Assembly (NCBI RefSeq): GCF_963664075.1
Contig: NZ_OY760916.1
Location: 1,366,001 to 1,430,000, forward strand
Direction: 5' to 3'
DNA from: an uncultured Desulfobulbus sp.
Lineage (GTDB): Bacteria > Desulfobacterota > Desulfobulbia > Desulfobulbales > Desulfobulbaceae
Length of the DNA: 64,000 bases
Part shown: positions 45,455-55,032 of the stretch, one piece after another
Position numbering within the stretch: the first letter of the stretch is position 1
How the letters are laid out: each line of letters begins with the position of its first letter
Notes under the pieces: generated by a model
The model's input: the letters and a program-made list of their open reading frames with translations, nothing else
Database searches by the model: none
What the model was told of the DNA's origin: nothing
Translations under genes and position numbers: made by a program

Positions 45455-45500
45455 CTTGGCGACTTCGTCGCCAAGAATCGCGGAGCTGACAGCTCCGCGA
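45453..45500 (+). repeat. Shortened structured attC-junction element, copy 15
   Basis: A 48-bp minimal form in which the first hairpin is followed directly by TCGCGGAGCT-GAC-AGCTCCGCGA. TTATGTGC follows and pairs with R'' GCACATAAC. Confidence 0.87.
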
Positions 45501-45531
45501 TTATGTGCGAACAGGAAATGTGAACAAACAG

Positions 45532-45996
45532 ATGACAATCATCAGACAAATTTCGGAAAAAGAAGTGCCGATGAGTATGTTGCTTCATGCCGACCCATCA
45601 GAAAAATGCATTGAGCTATATCTTCACGGATCTAAATGTTTTGGCGCATTTGTTGAGGACTCTTTAGTTGGCGTGTGTGTAACAAATTCGAATGGTGCTG
45701 ATGCATGGGAAATATATAATATTGTAGTTATTCCGGAAAAACAGAAACAAGGGGTTGGGAAAAAACTTCTTGAATTTGTAATCAATTATTTTGAAGAGAT
45801 AGGTGCAAAATCGCTTGAATTGGGAACTGGCTCATTTGGATATCAATTATTGTTTTATCAACGGTATGGATTCAGAGTTGATAGTGTTCGTAAAAATTTC
45901 TTTGTCGATAATTATTCCGAACCTATTTACGAAGAAGGCGTACAACTCAAAGATATGCTCAGACTAAGCATAAAATATGACCGGCCAAGCACATAA
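45532..45996 (+). CDS. GNAT-family N-acetyltransferase (cassette)
   Basis: This 154-residue protein has motif A as IYNIVVIPEKQKQGVGKKLLEFVINYF, with acetyl-CoA loop QKQGVGK, and a C-terminal LGTGSFGYQLLFYQRYGFRVDS. This pattern is common in small bacterial acetyltransferases of unknown substrate. An in-frame GTG at 45505 is a possible earlier start. R'' GCACATAAC overlaps its end. Confidence 0.82.
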   Translation: MTIIRQISEKEVPMSMLLHADPSEKCIELYLHGSKCFGAFVEDSLVGVCVTNSNGADAWEIYNIVVIPEKQKQGVGKKLLEFVINYFEEIGAKSLELGTGSFGYQLLFYQRYGFRVDSVRKNFFVDNYSEPIYEEGVQLKDMLRLSIKYDRPST

Positions 45997-46247
45997 CGAA
46001 CAAGGATAGATTGTGCGAGCGAGGCACGAGCGAACCACCATCTTTCCGGGGTTGGACAAGCCCGGCCTCTTAAAAGGAAATAAATGTTGCTCTGAAATGT
46101 TTTAGAAGCGCTACCAGGATGGTAGTGCTGAAGGCAGGACGTAGGAATGCATTCGCTTGTATCAGGCGTTAAAAAGCGGCTCGATGCTCATAAAAGAGTT
46201 TTCCTCCCGTGTGCTTCTTGGCGGAGAAGCGGTGCCTCGATTAAAGA

Positions 46248-47298
46248 TTACCTGGGATGACGGTAGTCATTTCTAAAAGACACAATACGCATCGCTTGAT
46301 CGCAGTGCGGACAGGTAAACACTGGTCGGGGGCGCGGGGCGGCTGCGGCCTGATAACGACGTGCAGGACCAACTGGACCAGCATACGGATTTTTTCGCAT
46401 TTCCGTGCAGAAATCCATATTCGCGCAGCCGCCTGAAACCGTTTGACAGGACATGTTGAAGAAGCAGACGCAGAAACTCTTCCCCCTTAAGCGTCCTCTT
46501 CTGTATTGTCCCTGTTGCACTGTCCCGGTACCTGAAGGTCACTTCGCCATTGGTGTTGGCAATAATGTTTTTTTCTCCGATTACGCCTCGGTACAAATAC
46601 CTCGACAGGTATTTCAAGGCAGGTGCGCCGGTGCCCATGTGGTCGCAGTGGACCACCCATTTTTTCGGGACATTGTTTGTGATGCGTAGGCCAATACCAG
46701 TTACTCCGGCCAGAAACTTGCCGCGAAAAGCCTTGGCCAGGGCAAAGGAGTTGAAGAGGTATTTCCCTGATAGCTTTTGCCAGGCCCGTTTCTGTTGATC
46801 AATGCCACCTCCAGGGACCAGGACGTGGATATGCGGATGTAACTCCAATCTTCTCGAATGGGTGTGCAGGACCATGGTCATACCGATCTCGCCCCCCAAG
46901 GATTTTGCATTGCGGGCGAATGAACGCAAGACTTCGGCGGCACAACGGAACATGAGCGAATAGACATCCCTCTGGCGACTATAGGCCAACGAGCGCAGCT
47001 GATAGGGCAAGGTGAAGGTCACCATGAAATAAGGAACCGGCAGGAATTTTTCGCGTTGTTTGTCGATCCAGAGACTGGTCAGGTGATTTTGGCAGCGTGG
47101 GCAATGGCGGTTACCAAAGGAAAGCGGCCGCCATTGACCATGATGATAGTCAGGGCACTGCACGTAGAGTTCCCCGGAAGCAGGCGTCCGACAACGTAGA
47201 ATCGCATCAAGAGCTTTGCGTTGATCAGGCAGAAGAATTTTGCCGAACCTGGCCATGAAGGCATCGTGATATTGGTGAACAAGAGTGGCTAGAACCAT
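46248..47298 (-). pseudogene. IS91-family transposase, copy G, frameshifted
   Basis: It is nearly full length (MVLATLVHQYHDAF..., HUH kept as HPHIHVLVPGGG). One T is lost in a T-run near 46390 and scrambles the last residues. The original frame still ends CDQAMRIVSFRNDYRHPR. Confidence 0.82.
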
Positions 47299-47300
47299 GG

Positions 47301-47519
47301 TCACCTCCCTGCCGGGTTGAGTTGCAGCGAGTTGACCAAGGCATTGATCGTTGCCTGACTATCCATTTCGGCAACATCGGTGAGGTGGGTGTAGCGGGCA
47401 GTGGTCGTGAGGCTGGCATGCCCCAGCAATGCCTGAATATGCCGCAGGCTTAGGCCGGATTCGAGCAGGTGAGTTGCGAAGCTGTGACGAAGGCTGTGGA
47501 TCGAGACTTTTTTTTAATT
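47301..47519 (-). pseudogene. Tyrosine recombinase fragment, copy G
   Basis: Only the part downstream of the A-tract remains ([16 protein letters not shown] to the stop), i.e. the catalytic C-terminus without its N-terminal domain. Confidence 0.8.
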
Positions 47520-47664
47520 ACACATTAGCAGTTTGCCTTCTCTGTATGACTATAAGCATTCCGATATTTGCTTCAGGGGAAGGTGACACAAATGTATATC
47601 CTGCGAAAAATTATCCTCAATCCATTGATATGGATAAACGAATTTAAGGAATTTTTGTGCTCTG

Positions 47665-50592
47665 ATGATTCGCATGTTTAAAATAATCCTGGTCCTCTCC
47701 TTAATGGGTATTGCAGTCACTGTTCATGCAACGGAAATCCTAAAGGCGTTGACTCCTGAGGAAAAAGCGTACATTCAGCAAAAAAAGCAGGTGACCATTG
47801 GTGTTATTGATAACGAGCCCCCCTATTCATTTTACTCCCAGGGAAGAATAAACGGGTTCTCCATTGACCTGCTTCATCTTTTGGAACAAAAGTCAGGACT
47901 AAAATTCTACTTTGTTCTAGGCAGTTGGTCCAATGTTTTTTCGTCTTTTAAAAAAGAGGAACTGGATGTCATTGATCAGATCTCCTTTACCGAGGACCGT
48001 AGCAAATGGCTGCTCTTCACCCCGGCTTATCACATTAAAAAGCTTGTCCTGTTCATGCGGACCGGGGAAATCCCCTCCTCCTTTTCGGGGTTGAAAAGCC
48101 TTAAGGGGAAAAGGGTCGGTATCATAAAAGATATTTATTACGCCGATGCCATCCGCTTGAAAGATTTGTTCGAGGTTCACGAGTATGACGATTATATCTC
48201 ACTTATGAAGGCCCTCTCCTTTGGCTGGATAGATGCGGTGGTGTCCAGCGAATTAACCGGACATTTCATCGCCCGGGACAATAACCTCACCGGGTTGGGA
48301 GTGGCCGGGCCCTTTAAGATAGAAGGGATCACAGAGGAGGACTACCGGCTGGGCGTATCTCAAAAGGAACCCCAGCTCCATTCGATTCTGGCCAAATTGT
48401 TGAAGGCGGTCCCAAAGGAAACACTTACGGCCCTGACCCACAAGTGGAGCCAATATCCCTATCTGGACAAAGATGATTCCAAGCTTTTTTTGACCGATGG
48501 AGAAAAGGCTTTTATTCGGGATCACCCGATTATCTCCATGGGGATGCTGGCAGATTTTTCTCCCTTCAGCTTTACCAGCCAGGGCCGCCAGGCGGGCTAT
48601 ACCGCGTCCCTTCTGGATATCATTTCCGAAAAAACCGGAATGAAATTTTCCTATGTTGTGGATGACTGGTCCAAGGTGCTTTATCTTTTTAAAACCGGCC
48701 AGTTGGAAGCCCTTGCCAACATTTCCTATACCAAAGAACGGACAAAATTTACCCGGTATACGGATGCCTATCACGCCATTCCAACAGTGGTTTTTGTGAG
48801 GAACGAGTTTAGAGACTACAAAGATGTCAACAGCTTAAGAGGCCTTTCTGTGGGCATTACCACAGATGTCTTTTATAAAGAGGCGTTATCCACAGTTGTC
48901 GGCCCCCATTTGCGTGAATATGACAATCACTCCGCCATGATGAAGGCCTTATCCTTTGGGGATCTGGACGCTGTGGTCTCTCCGCTTAATACCGGAAACC
49001 ACTATATCCGAAAGTTTGGGCTGGTTAATCTGGTGGTTGCCGGAGAGCTTGACTTTGAAGGGGTGCCGGCTGAAGATCTACGTTTCGGTGTCCGGCCGGA
49101 CCTAGCCCCCCTGGACAGTATTCTTAATAAGGCCTTAAAATCCCTGTCCGCTGCAGACTGGCAGATGCTTGAAACCACCTGGCTATCTCCCAGAACCGGG
49201 AGTTTTTCAGATTACATGCTCAGGTTTTCGAAAAAAGAGCTGGCCTATCTGAAAAAAAAGAAAAAACTGGTTCTTTGCGTACTCTCTGACCGGCTGCCCT
49301 TTGGAAAGGTCGGCAACGACGGCCGTTACACAGGGATCGGTGCTGATTTGATTGCGCTTTTGGGCAAGAAGTTGCCCATCGCCATAATTGTGGAGAAGTG
49401 CGACTCTTGGGCGGACTTGTTCCGGTTGATCAGGCAGAAGAAGTGCGATTTTTGTATGGACGTCATGAAAACAGATGAAACGCAGCAGTACATGGATTTT
49501 ACAAGCCCCTATCTTACCGTCCCCAATGTTATCGCCACCTCTGTTAATGCGCCCTTCATTGACGACATTAGGAAATTTTTGGATCGTCCCATGGGGGTCA
49601 TCAGGGCATCACCTACTTATGAAAGACTTAAATCCGCCTATCCCCGCATGTCCCTCGTGGCGGTGGACAACGATCCGGAAGGTATCGCAAAGCTACAGAG
49701 AGGAGAGTTGTTTGGCTTTATCGAAACCATGACCAGTATCGGTTATCATTTGCGGCAGGAAAAAATCGTGGATATCAAGATTGCAGGTAAAATGCCTATG
49801 GACTGGCAGCCCTGTATCGGCACCCGGAGTGACGAGCCTCTGTTGGGGGCAATTTTTCAAAAACTTATCATGTCCGTATCTGACCAGGAAAAGTCCCGGG
49901 TTCTGGATCAATGGCTCAGCGTAAAGGTGGAACAAAAATTTGACTATTCCCCCTTCTGGAAGGTCCTGGGAATGCTTTCCGTCATGGTGCTCTTTTCCTT
50001 GTTCTGGATACAAAAGGTGCGTAAACTCAACCAAAAGCTGGTCGAGGCAAACCACGCCTTAGAGGAGCTGAGCAGTACCGACGGGTTGACCGGGCTTTTT
50101 AACCGGCGGACATTTGACGAGCAATTCCAGCGGATGTTTGACATTTGCAAGCGCAGTGCCATCCACTTTTCTGTTGTCATCCTCGACATTGACCATTTCA
50201 AGAGCCTCAACGACACCTATGGCCATCCTGCCGGAGATAAATGCCTAAAACGATTTGGCAGAATCCTTATGGAACGGTTCCAGCGGCGTTCAGATATCGT
50301 GTGCCGGATCGGCGGTGAGGAATTCGCCATTATATGCATGGGCAAGGACGCCCGAAAGATCGCCGCCTATACTGATGATCTGCGCGGATATATGCAGGAC
50401 AACCATATCACCCATGGTGACCGGAAGATTAACTTCACCATCAGTGCGGGAATTTATTTTAATATTCCCGGGGAAGATACCATTGCTGAGCAATGCTTGA
50501 ACATGGCGGACCAGGCCCTTTATGAGGCCAAGAACAACGGGCGGAACCGGGTGGTGGTTTCTGAGGCCACGGGATCTGCAAACATTGCTTAA
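47665..50592 (+). CDS. Sensor diguanylate cyclase with three SBP_bac_3-like modules
   Basis: This 975-residue protein has a signal peptide (residues 1-22, ILVLSLMGIAVTVHA). Three tandem periplasmic solute-binding modules follow at roughly 40-275, 285-515 and 530-745 (each with a VTIGV/NEPPYSF or SFTSQGRQAGY-like start and an FxxxExD-like block). A TM helix is near 755-775 (VLGMLSVMVLFSLFWI). The C-terminal GGDEF domain has the active motif RIGGEEFAII and an RxxD inhibitory site (RRSD) five residues ahead. It should make c-di-GMP in response to ligands. No EAL domain is present. It is intact and outside the cassette array. Confidence 0.92.
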   Translation: MIRMFKIILVLSLMGIAVTVHATEILKALTPEEKAYIQQKKQVTIGVIDNEPPYSFYSQGRINGFSIDLLHLLEQKSGLKFYFVLGSWSNVFSSFKKEELDVIDQISFTEDRSKWLLFTPAYHIKKLVLFMRTGEIPSSFSGLKSLKGKRVGIIKDIYYADAIRLKDLFEVHEYDDYISLMKALSFGWIDAVVSSELTGHFIARDNNLTGLGVAGPFKIEGITEEDYRLGVSQKEPQLHSILAKLLKAVPKETLTALTHKWSQYPYLDKDDSKLFLTDGEKAFIRDHPIISMGMLADFSPFSFTSQGRQAGYTASLLDIISEKTGMKFSYVVDDWSKVLYLFKTGQLEALANISYTKERTKFTRYTDAYHAIPTVVFVRNEFRDYKDVNSLRGLSVGITTDVFYKEALSTVVGPHLREYDNHSAMMKALSFGDLDAVVSPLNTGNHYIRKFGLVNLVVAGELDFEGVPAEDLRFGVRPDLAPLDSILNKALKSLSAADWQMLETTWLSPRTGSFSDYMLRFSKKELAYLKKKKKLVLCVLSDRLPFGKVGNDGRYTGIGADLIALLGKKLPIAIIVEKCDSWADLFRLIRQKKCDFCMDVMKTDETQQYMDFTSPYLTVPNVIATSVNAPFIDDIRKFLDRPMGVIRASPTYERLKSAYPRMSLVAVDNDPEGIAKLQRGELFGFIETMTSIGYHLRQEKIVDIKIAGKMPMDWQPCIGTRSDEPLLGAIFQKLIMSVSDQEKSRVLDQWLSVKVEQKFDYSPFWKVLGMLSVMVLFSLFWIQKVRKLNQKLVEANHALEELSSTDGLTGLFNRRTFDEQFQRMFDICKRSAIHFSVVILDIDHFKSLNDTYGHPAGDKCLKRFGRILMERFQRRSDIVCRIGGEEFAIICMGKDARKIAAYTDDLRGYMQDNHITHGDRKINFTISAGIYFNIPGEDTIAEQCLNMADQALYEAKNNGRNRVVVSEATGSANIA

Positions 50593-50603
50593 AAATGCTG
50601 GGA

Positions 50604-50760
50604 GGTATTCATGGCCGCATTTGTCACACCGGACCCTGGCAAACCTCATAGGGAGGTCGCCGCAGTCCAAGTATTTAAAACTACGGTCATGACGTATGTC
50701 CATCAGAAACCCAAGCGGGAATCCGAATCTACAGCACGCATTTATGGAAAAACAGTTGCT
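50604..50760 (-). pseudogene. Remnant of an IS91/IS801-type transposase zinc finger
   Basis: The minus-strand frame reads KYLDCGDLPMRFARVRCDKCGHEYLPAF. This matches the 'CG-GFARVRC-C-HEYLLAFSCK' zinc region of the classic IS91-group transposases, a third IS91 lineage in this window. Nothing else of the element is seen. Confidence 0.6.
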
Positions 50761-50909
50761 CCATAGCAACCTACAAGAATGCCATGAACATACCTCAATC
50801 CGTGATGGCTCATCAATAAAATTGCAATAACAAAACATTTAACTTTTTGATTTTTCATTAGAAAAGTGCAATGTGCACCTGTCCAAAAAATCCCTCGACA
50901 GGGGAAAAC

Positions 50910-51433
50910 ATGAAGCGATTTATCCTCGAGCAAAGCAGCGAAGAATTTTACACCTGCCGCTCCGGGCTAGCTCTGGTCGGCGCCTGCATTAACCGGCATA
51001 GCGACCTCAGTCGGCAAGTTGGCCGTTTAGCCAAAGAAGGCGACCGCATTGCTGAGATCGATGTTCTTCGCAGCTATCTGGGCCTGCTTTGCCTAGGGAA
51101 GAGTGATTATCAGGCCATGCCTCAATGCGGGAGGACGACTATTTTAAGCAAGCCCTTGGCATCGGCATTATCCCTTCGGCCGAGCGGTTGTGGCAGCGTC
51201 TCGATGAGTCCGGGACTTGTCTTATCCCGACAATTAATCGTTGCTCGAGAGCTCACCAAACAGCCACTGCTTTTCGCGCAGATTCAGGCAACGATGCCCT
51301 CGACACCATGGTCGCCCTAGAAGACGCCGAAAACACACATTACATCGTCAAGTGGAACCCCAGGCAGAACGACCCCATCGTCTGGCGTTACACGGTATTT
51401 GCCCAAGGAGATGTGAAGACGCCGTCAACTTGA
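50910..51433 (+). pseudogene. IS1380-family transposase remnant
   Basis: The first frame reads MKRFILEQSSEEFYTCRSGLALVGACINRHSDLSRQV...DVLRSYLGLLCLGKSDYQAM, typical of IS1380 N-termini. After a frameshift near 51120 comes REDDYFKQALGIGIIPSAERLWQRLDE, then an internal deletion, then SGNDALDTMVALEDAENTHYIVKWNPR. It is clearly dead. Confidence 0.85.
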
Positions 51434-51755
51434 GGGATTTTCACTGAACAAGACACCAAAATAGCCGTAGCGTACGGCGTATAAACAACAGTATCAGCCT
51501 GCAAGGCTGGCAATCGCCCCCCCCGAAAGATATAAACGTGGTGATCCACCCGAGGGCGACACTGATTCAGGTTTGTGTAAGTCTGGCTGATCTTGTAAGC
51601 TGAAAGGAGCTTACAAGAGTAATTGTCGGTTGACTATGTAGAGGGCCCCATGCTCGGAAGAGGAAAGCCGCTTGTCTGATGAAGACAACTGCGGGAGCAA
51701 AAAGTAAATTTAGCTAGTTAAAATAGCTAATTTGTTTGAAAAATTGTCTCATTAT
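51434..51755. other. Gene-free stretch
   Basis: No coding sequence, RNA gene or clear repeat was seen in this stretch between two remnants. Confidence 0.4.
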
Positions 51756-51893
51756 CAGACAGCAATGATATCGACCTGCGGGAACTCAACTGCAACAATT
51801 GTCCATCCTGGCGGACTATCTAGGATTGTTATTTTTCCTTTATGGAGGGACACAATTCGTTGAACAATGGTCAGGCCGAGGCCTGACCCGCCA
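51756..51893 (-). pseudogene. Histidine-kinase C-terminal fragment
   Basis: The minus strand reads GGSGLGLTIVQRIVSLHKGKI, then TILDSPPGWTIVAVEFP. This is the G2 box and last strand of a HATPase domain. The rest of the gene is absent; it was probably cut by IS activity. Confidence 0.75.
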
Positions 51894-51929
51894 TGACATT
51901 ATACATTAGTCGACATTAGGTAGCGACAT

Positions 51930-52127
51930 TAGGGTCGGGCCACGCCAACAATTTGAAAAGATTGAGAATTATACTTAAAAAGACCTCGAAAGTAGGTCTA
52001 TTTCGAGTTTTTCAGGCAAAAAAGCAGTGATATAGCGATGGCAAGAGCTAAGAGGCATTATATACCGGGGCAGGTTTGGCACATTACACATCGATGCCAT
52101 AAGAGAGAATTTTTGCTTAAATTTTCT
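51930..52127 (+). pseudogene. 5' fragment of a Y1 (RAYT-like) transposase, copy 1
   Basis: From ATG 52038 it reads MARAKRHYIPGQVWHITHRCHKREFLLKFS, the N-terminus of REP-associated Y1 transposases. Homology to copy 2 (55570-55768) includes about 100 bp upstream and stops abruptly at 52127. Confidence 0.75.
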
Positions 52128-52130
52128 GCC

Positions 52131-52410
52131 TCGTCCGCAGAATTTGTGGGTCGCTCTTTAAAAATAAGCCCCAGAACCTGAGCCCCGCCGGAGGTTAGAG
52201 GGGGGGCACCTGCCGCCCCGTCACCCTTGCCACTTTCAGGATGAGCAGGGAGGTTCGGCTCTGTCAAGGCTGTGCGCGCAGCGCGTACCCGCAGGGCTTG
52301 GCCTTGATAGAGGCGGGCCTCCCTGCTATTGCCAATGTCCTGTTGTGGGGTTTTCATAAAATGCATCCTGCCTTACTTTGCCGGGGAAAGTTTCTTCCAA
52401 AAACTCCAGA
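52131..52410. other. Gene-free stretch with GC-rich inverted segments
   Basis: It contains GGCCTTGATAGAGGCGGGCCTCC and GGAGGTTCGGCTCTGTCAAGGC, with partial inverted similarity. It is probably the end of an IS; no gene was seen. Confidence 0.4.
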
Positions 52411-52422
52411 TTAGATCAGACA

Positions 52423-53678
52423 GGATGCTCGTTAAAACTATCTTGAACCGTATCGAAAAACAACCGGGTTTTATCTATGACACCTGCAAATGGCGTGATT
52501 CCGGACCGCCAGCCTTGGTGATAACATTGAGGCCTCAAACCAGCAGTAAGCCTATCTGCTCCAAGTGCGGCCAGAAGGGGCCTGGGTACGATCGGCTACG
52601 AGTCAGAACCTTTGCCTTTGTCCCCCCGTGGGGCATGCCGGTGTTTTTCCTCTACGCTCCACGGCGACTGTAGTGTCCAACCTGTGGCGTCAAAGTCGAA
52701 AAGCTGCCATGGGCTGTAGGCAAAAGCCATCTTACACTCTCTTACGCATGGTTCTTGGCCACATGGTGCAAACGATTGAGCTGGAAGGAAGTGGCCGAAG
52801 TCTTTAAAGCCAGTTGGGATACGGTCTTCAGGTCGGTGGAAATGGCCGCCAATTGGGGGCTTGCACATCGTAATATCGACGGGATTACGGCCATTGGCAT
52901 CGACGAAATCTGCTGGCGCAAACGCAAGGATAAGTTTGTCACCCTGGTGTATCAGCTTGACCAAGGAAAGAGGCGCCTGCTTTGGATCGGACCCGACCGT
53001 ACCGCTAAAACTTTCAGGGAATTTTTCGACTGGCTCGGTACGGCAAGATCTCGGCAATTGAGGTTTATCTGCAGTGACATGTGGAAACCCTATTTGGCCG
53101 TCATTGCCGAAAAGGCAGCGGGTGCCGTCAATATTCTCGACCGGTTTCATATCATGAGTCACATGAGCAAGGCAATCGACGAAGTCAGGGCCGATGAGAC
53201 CAAGGAACTCAAGAAAAACGGGAAAGAGCCTCTCCTGACCAAGAGCCGTTGGTGTCTCTTAAAACGACCCGAAAATTTGACTGGAAAACAAGTAGATCGG
53301 TTGAAGGATCTGCTCGCATGCAACCTCAGAACCGTCCGCGCCTACTTGCTCAAAGAAGATTTTCAGCGGTTCTGGGGCTACAGTTCTCCGGTTTGGGCTG
53401 GCAAGTTCCTTGATGCCTGGTGCACAAGAACCATGCGATCCAAAATCAAACCGATGAAGAAGGTCGCCAGAATGTTGAGAGCGCACCGCCCCCTCCTGCT
53501 CAACTGGTTTCGTGCGAAAAACACGATAGCCTTGGGCTGTGTGGAGGGTTTTAACAACAAGGCAAAGGTGATCACGAAACGATCCTATGGATTTCGCACG
53601 TATGACGGACTAAAAATAGCCTTATATCATGGGCTTGGTGACCTGCCGACGCCCAAGGCTAACCACAGATTCTGCTGA
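52423..53678 (+). pseudogene. ISL3-family transposase with internal amber codon
   Basis: The frame from MLVKTILNRIEKQPGF includes ICSKCGQKGPGYDRL and, after a single TAG at 52671-52673, CPTCGVKVEKLPWA (the ISL3 zinc finger). The DDE domain then runs TAIGIDEICWRKRKDKFVTLVY, FICSDMWKPYLAVIAEKAAGAVNILDRFH and GCVEGFNNKAKVITKRSYGFR. Apart from the amber codon it is full length. A conserved CGGAAT-type end was not located. Confidence 0.85.
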
Positions 53679-53688
53679 GGAACCCCAT

Positions 53689-53843
53689 TTTTTCGGGACA
53701 TTGTTTGTGATGCGTAGGCCAATTCCAGCTACTCCGGCCAGGAACTTGCCGCGAAAGGCCTTGGCCAGGGCAAAGGAGTTGAAGAGGTATTTACCCGATA
53801 GCTTTTTCCAGGCCCGGACCTGTTGATCGAGCCCACCTCTGTG
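53689..53843 (-). pseudogene. Internal fragment of the IS91-like transposase (copy H)
   Basis: The frame reads GGLDQQVRAWKKLSGKYLFNSFALAKAFRGKFLAGVAGIGLRITNNVPKKW. This corresponds to the segment just after the HUH motif and is closest to copy G. It is directly joined to the ISL3 end. Confidence 0.85.
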
Positions 53844-53935
53844 CGCTATTTTACGGCCTCTCACGAAGGTTGTTGTCCCAGTAGTTCTACTTTGTTTATT
53901 TTCGAAAATATTATAGCCAGGGCGGTGGAATTAGA

Positions 53936-54346
53936 ATGACTGAGTACCTAGGAGATTGGCTCGCTGAGTATGAGTTGGGGGTAGAGGACATTGATCTGCA
54001 ACACCATTTCTTTTTCAACTTAATAAATAGGCTTGCTCGAGAACTTGCTACTGCAAAGAGTATTCAATATAAAATAGATCTGATAAACGAGCTAACTGCC
54101 TATGCAAAGTTCCATTTCATGAGCGAAGAAAATATGATGCGGCAAAGTGAATATCCTCAATTTATGCATCATAAATTCCAGCATCTTGAGCTGGTAGATT
54201 CCATTTCAAGGGTCAGTAATCAATTTTTTCTGACAGAGGATTACCCGGAAGGGAGCAATGTTGTCGAGTTCTTAAGGAATTGGTTTTTAAACCATACAGA
54301 AAAAGTTGACAAAGAATTTGTAGATTATCTCCTTGATATAAAATAA
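53936..54346 (+). CDS. Bacteriohemerythrin
   Basis: This 136-residue four-helix protein has the di-iron ligands in order: DIDLQHHFFFNLINRL (His), YAKFHFMSEENMM (His and Glu), YPQFMHHKFQHLEL (His, His) and WFLNHTEKVDKEF (His and Asp). Such proteins bind O2 reversibly, for oxygen sensing or storage, and are frequent in anaerobes and microaerophiles. It stands alone between IS remnants. Confidence 0.92.
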   Translation: MTEYLGDWLAEYELGVEDIDLQHHFFFNLINRLARELATAKSIQYKIDLINELTAYAKFHFMSEENMMRQSEYPQFMHHKFQHLELVDSISRVSNQFFLTEDYPEGSNVVEFLRNWFLNHTEKVDKEFVDYLLDIK

Positions 54347-54398
54347 ATAAAATCGTTAATCACTGCAGTAAATTTGGGTCAGACCCGAATGGCGCTAG

Positions 54399-54840
54399 TT
54401 AAGCCCTTTTTTTACTGCACCTGCCACGGTGAGGAAGCTCTTTCATCTCAGCTCTTGGCTTGGTCATGAGCGGGTAATTTTTGGGGCGGCGTTTGACGCA
54501 CCGTGGCTCACTTCTTCCTGGTCGTTGCACAATCGGCGTATTTGTTATGGCCTCATACAGCGCGTTTATCAACTTTGTGTGGTGGGCTATGTTTTCGATC
54601 GTATGATACAGATGGGGCTCCCAGGTTCGTATCGCCTGCATGCACCCTTTGAAGCTGACTAACCGAACGGGAATCTCTGCCTGGAGTGCAGATTCGCACA
54701 TCAGCTGGCGAACACAATTATAAGCGATAAAATGCATGAGGAGTTCTTTACGTATCATCTCCGGTGTAAGGCAACGGAGTATATCCATTCCCATAGTTAT
54801 TTTGATGTCGCGAAAAAAGAGTTCTAGGGAGTTTCGGGGA
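54399..54840 (-). pseudogene. IS4-family transposase C-terminal remnant
   Basis: It reads ELFFRDIKITMGMDILRCLTPEMIRKELLMHFIAYNCVRQLM and ends PGRSEPRCVKRRPKNYPLMTKPR, the standard tail of a group of IS4 transposases. The N-terminal two-thirds are missing. Confidence 0.85.
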
Positions 54841-55032
54841 CATCATACTTTATTCTTTCCTTTGGTATCCCGCATGTATCCCGGTATACCCGGTAGGCCT
54901 TGAGCGGGAAGGTCGGCAGCGGGTTCAACTCCCGGTACTTACTTTCGAGAAGCCATAAAATTCCCCCTCCTCCGGATTGACGTCATGACGTCAAAGCGTT
55001 ATTATGTCTTTTATTCAAAAGGAGGCTATGTT

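Larger units (their letters stand above)
45998..47519 (-). mobile_element. IS91-like element, copy G, truncated
   Basis: The TAAC-proximal end is intact (CACATAAC|GAACAAGG). The other end is lost: homology stops at 47519, just after the A-tract of the recombinase. This marks the present end of the cassette array. Confidence 0.85.
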
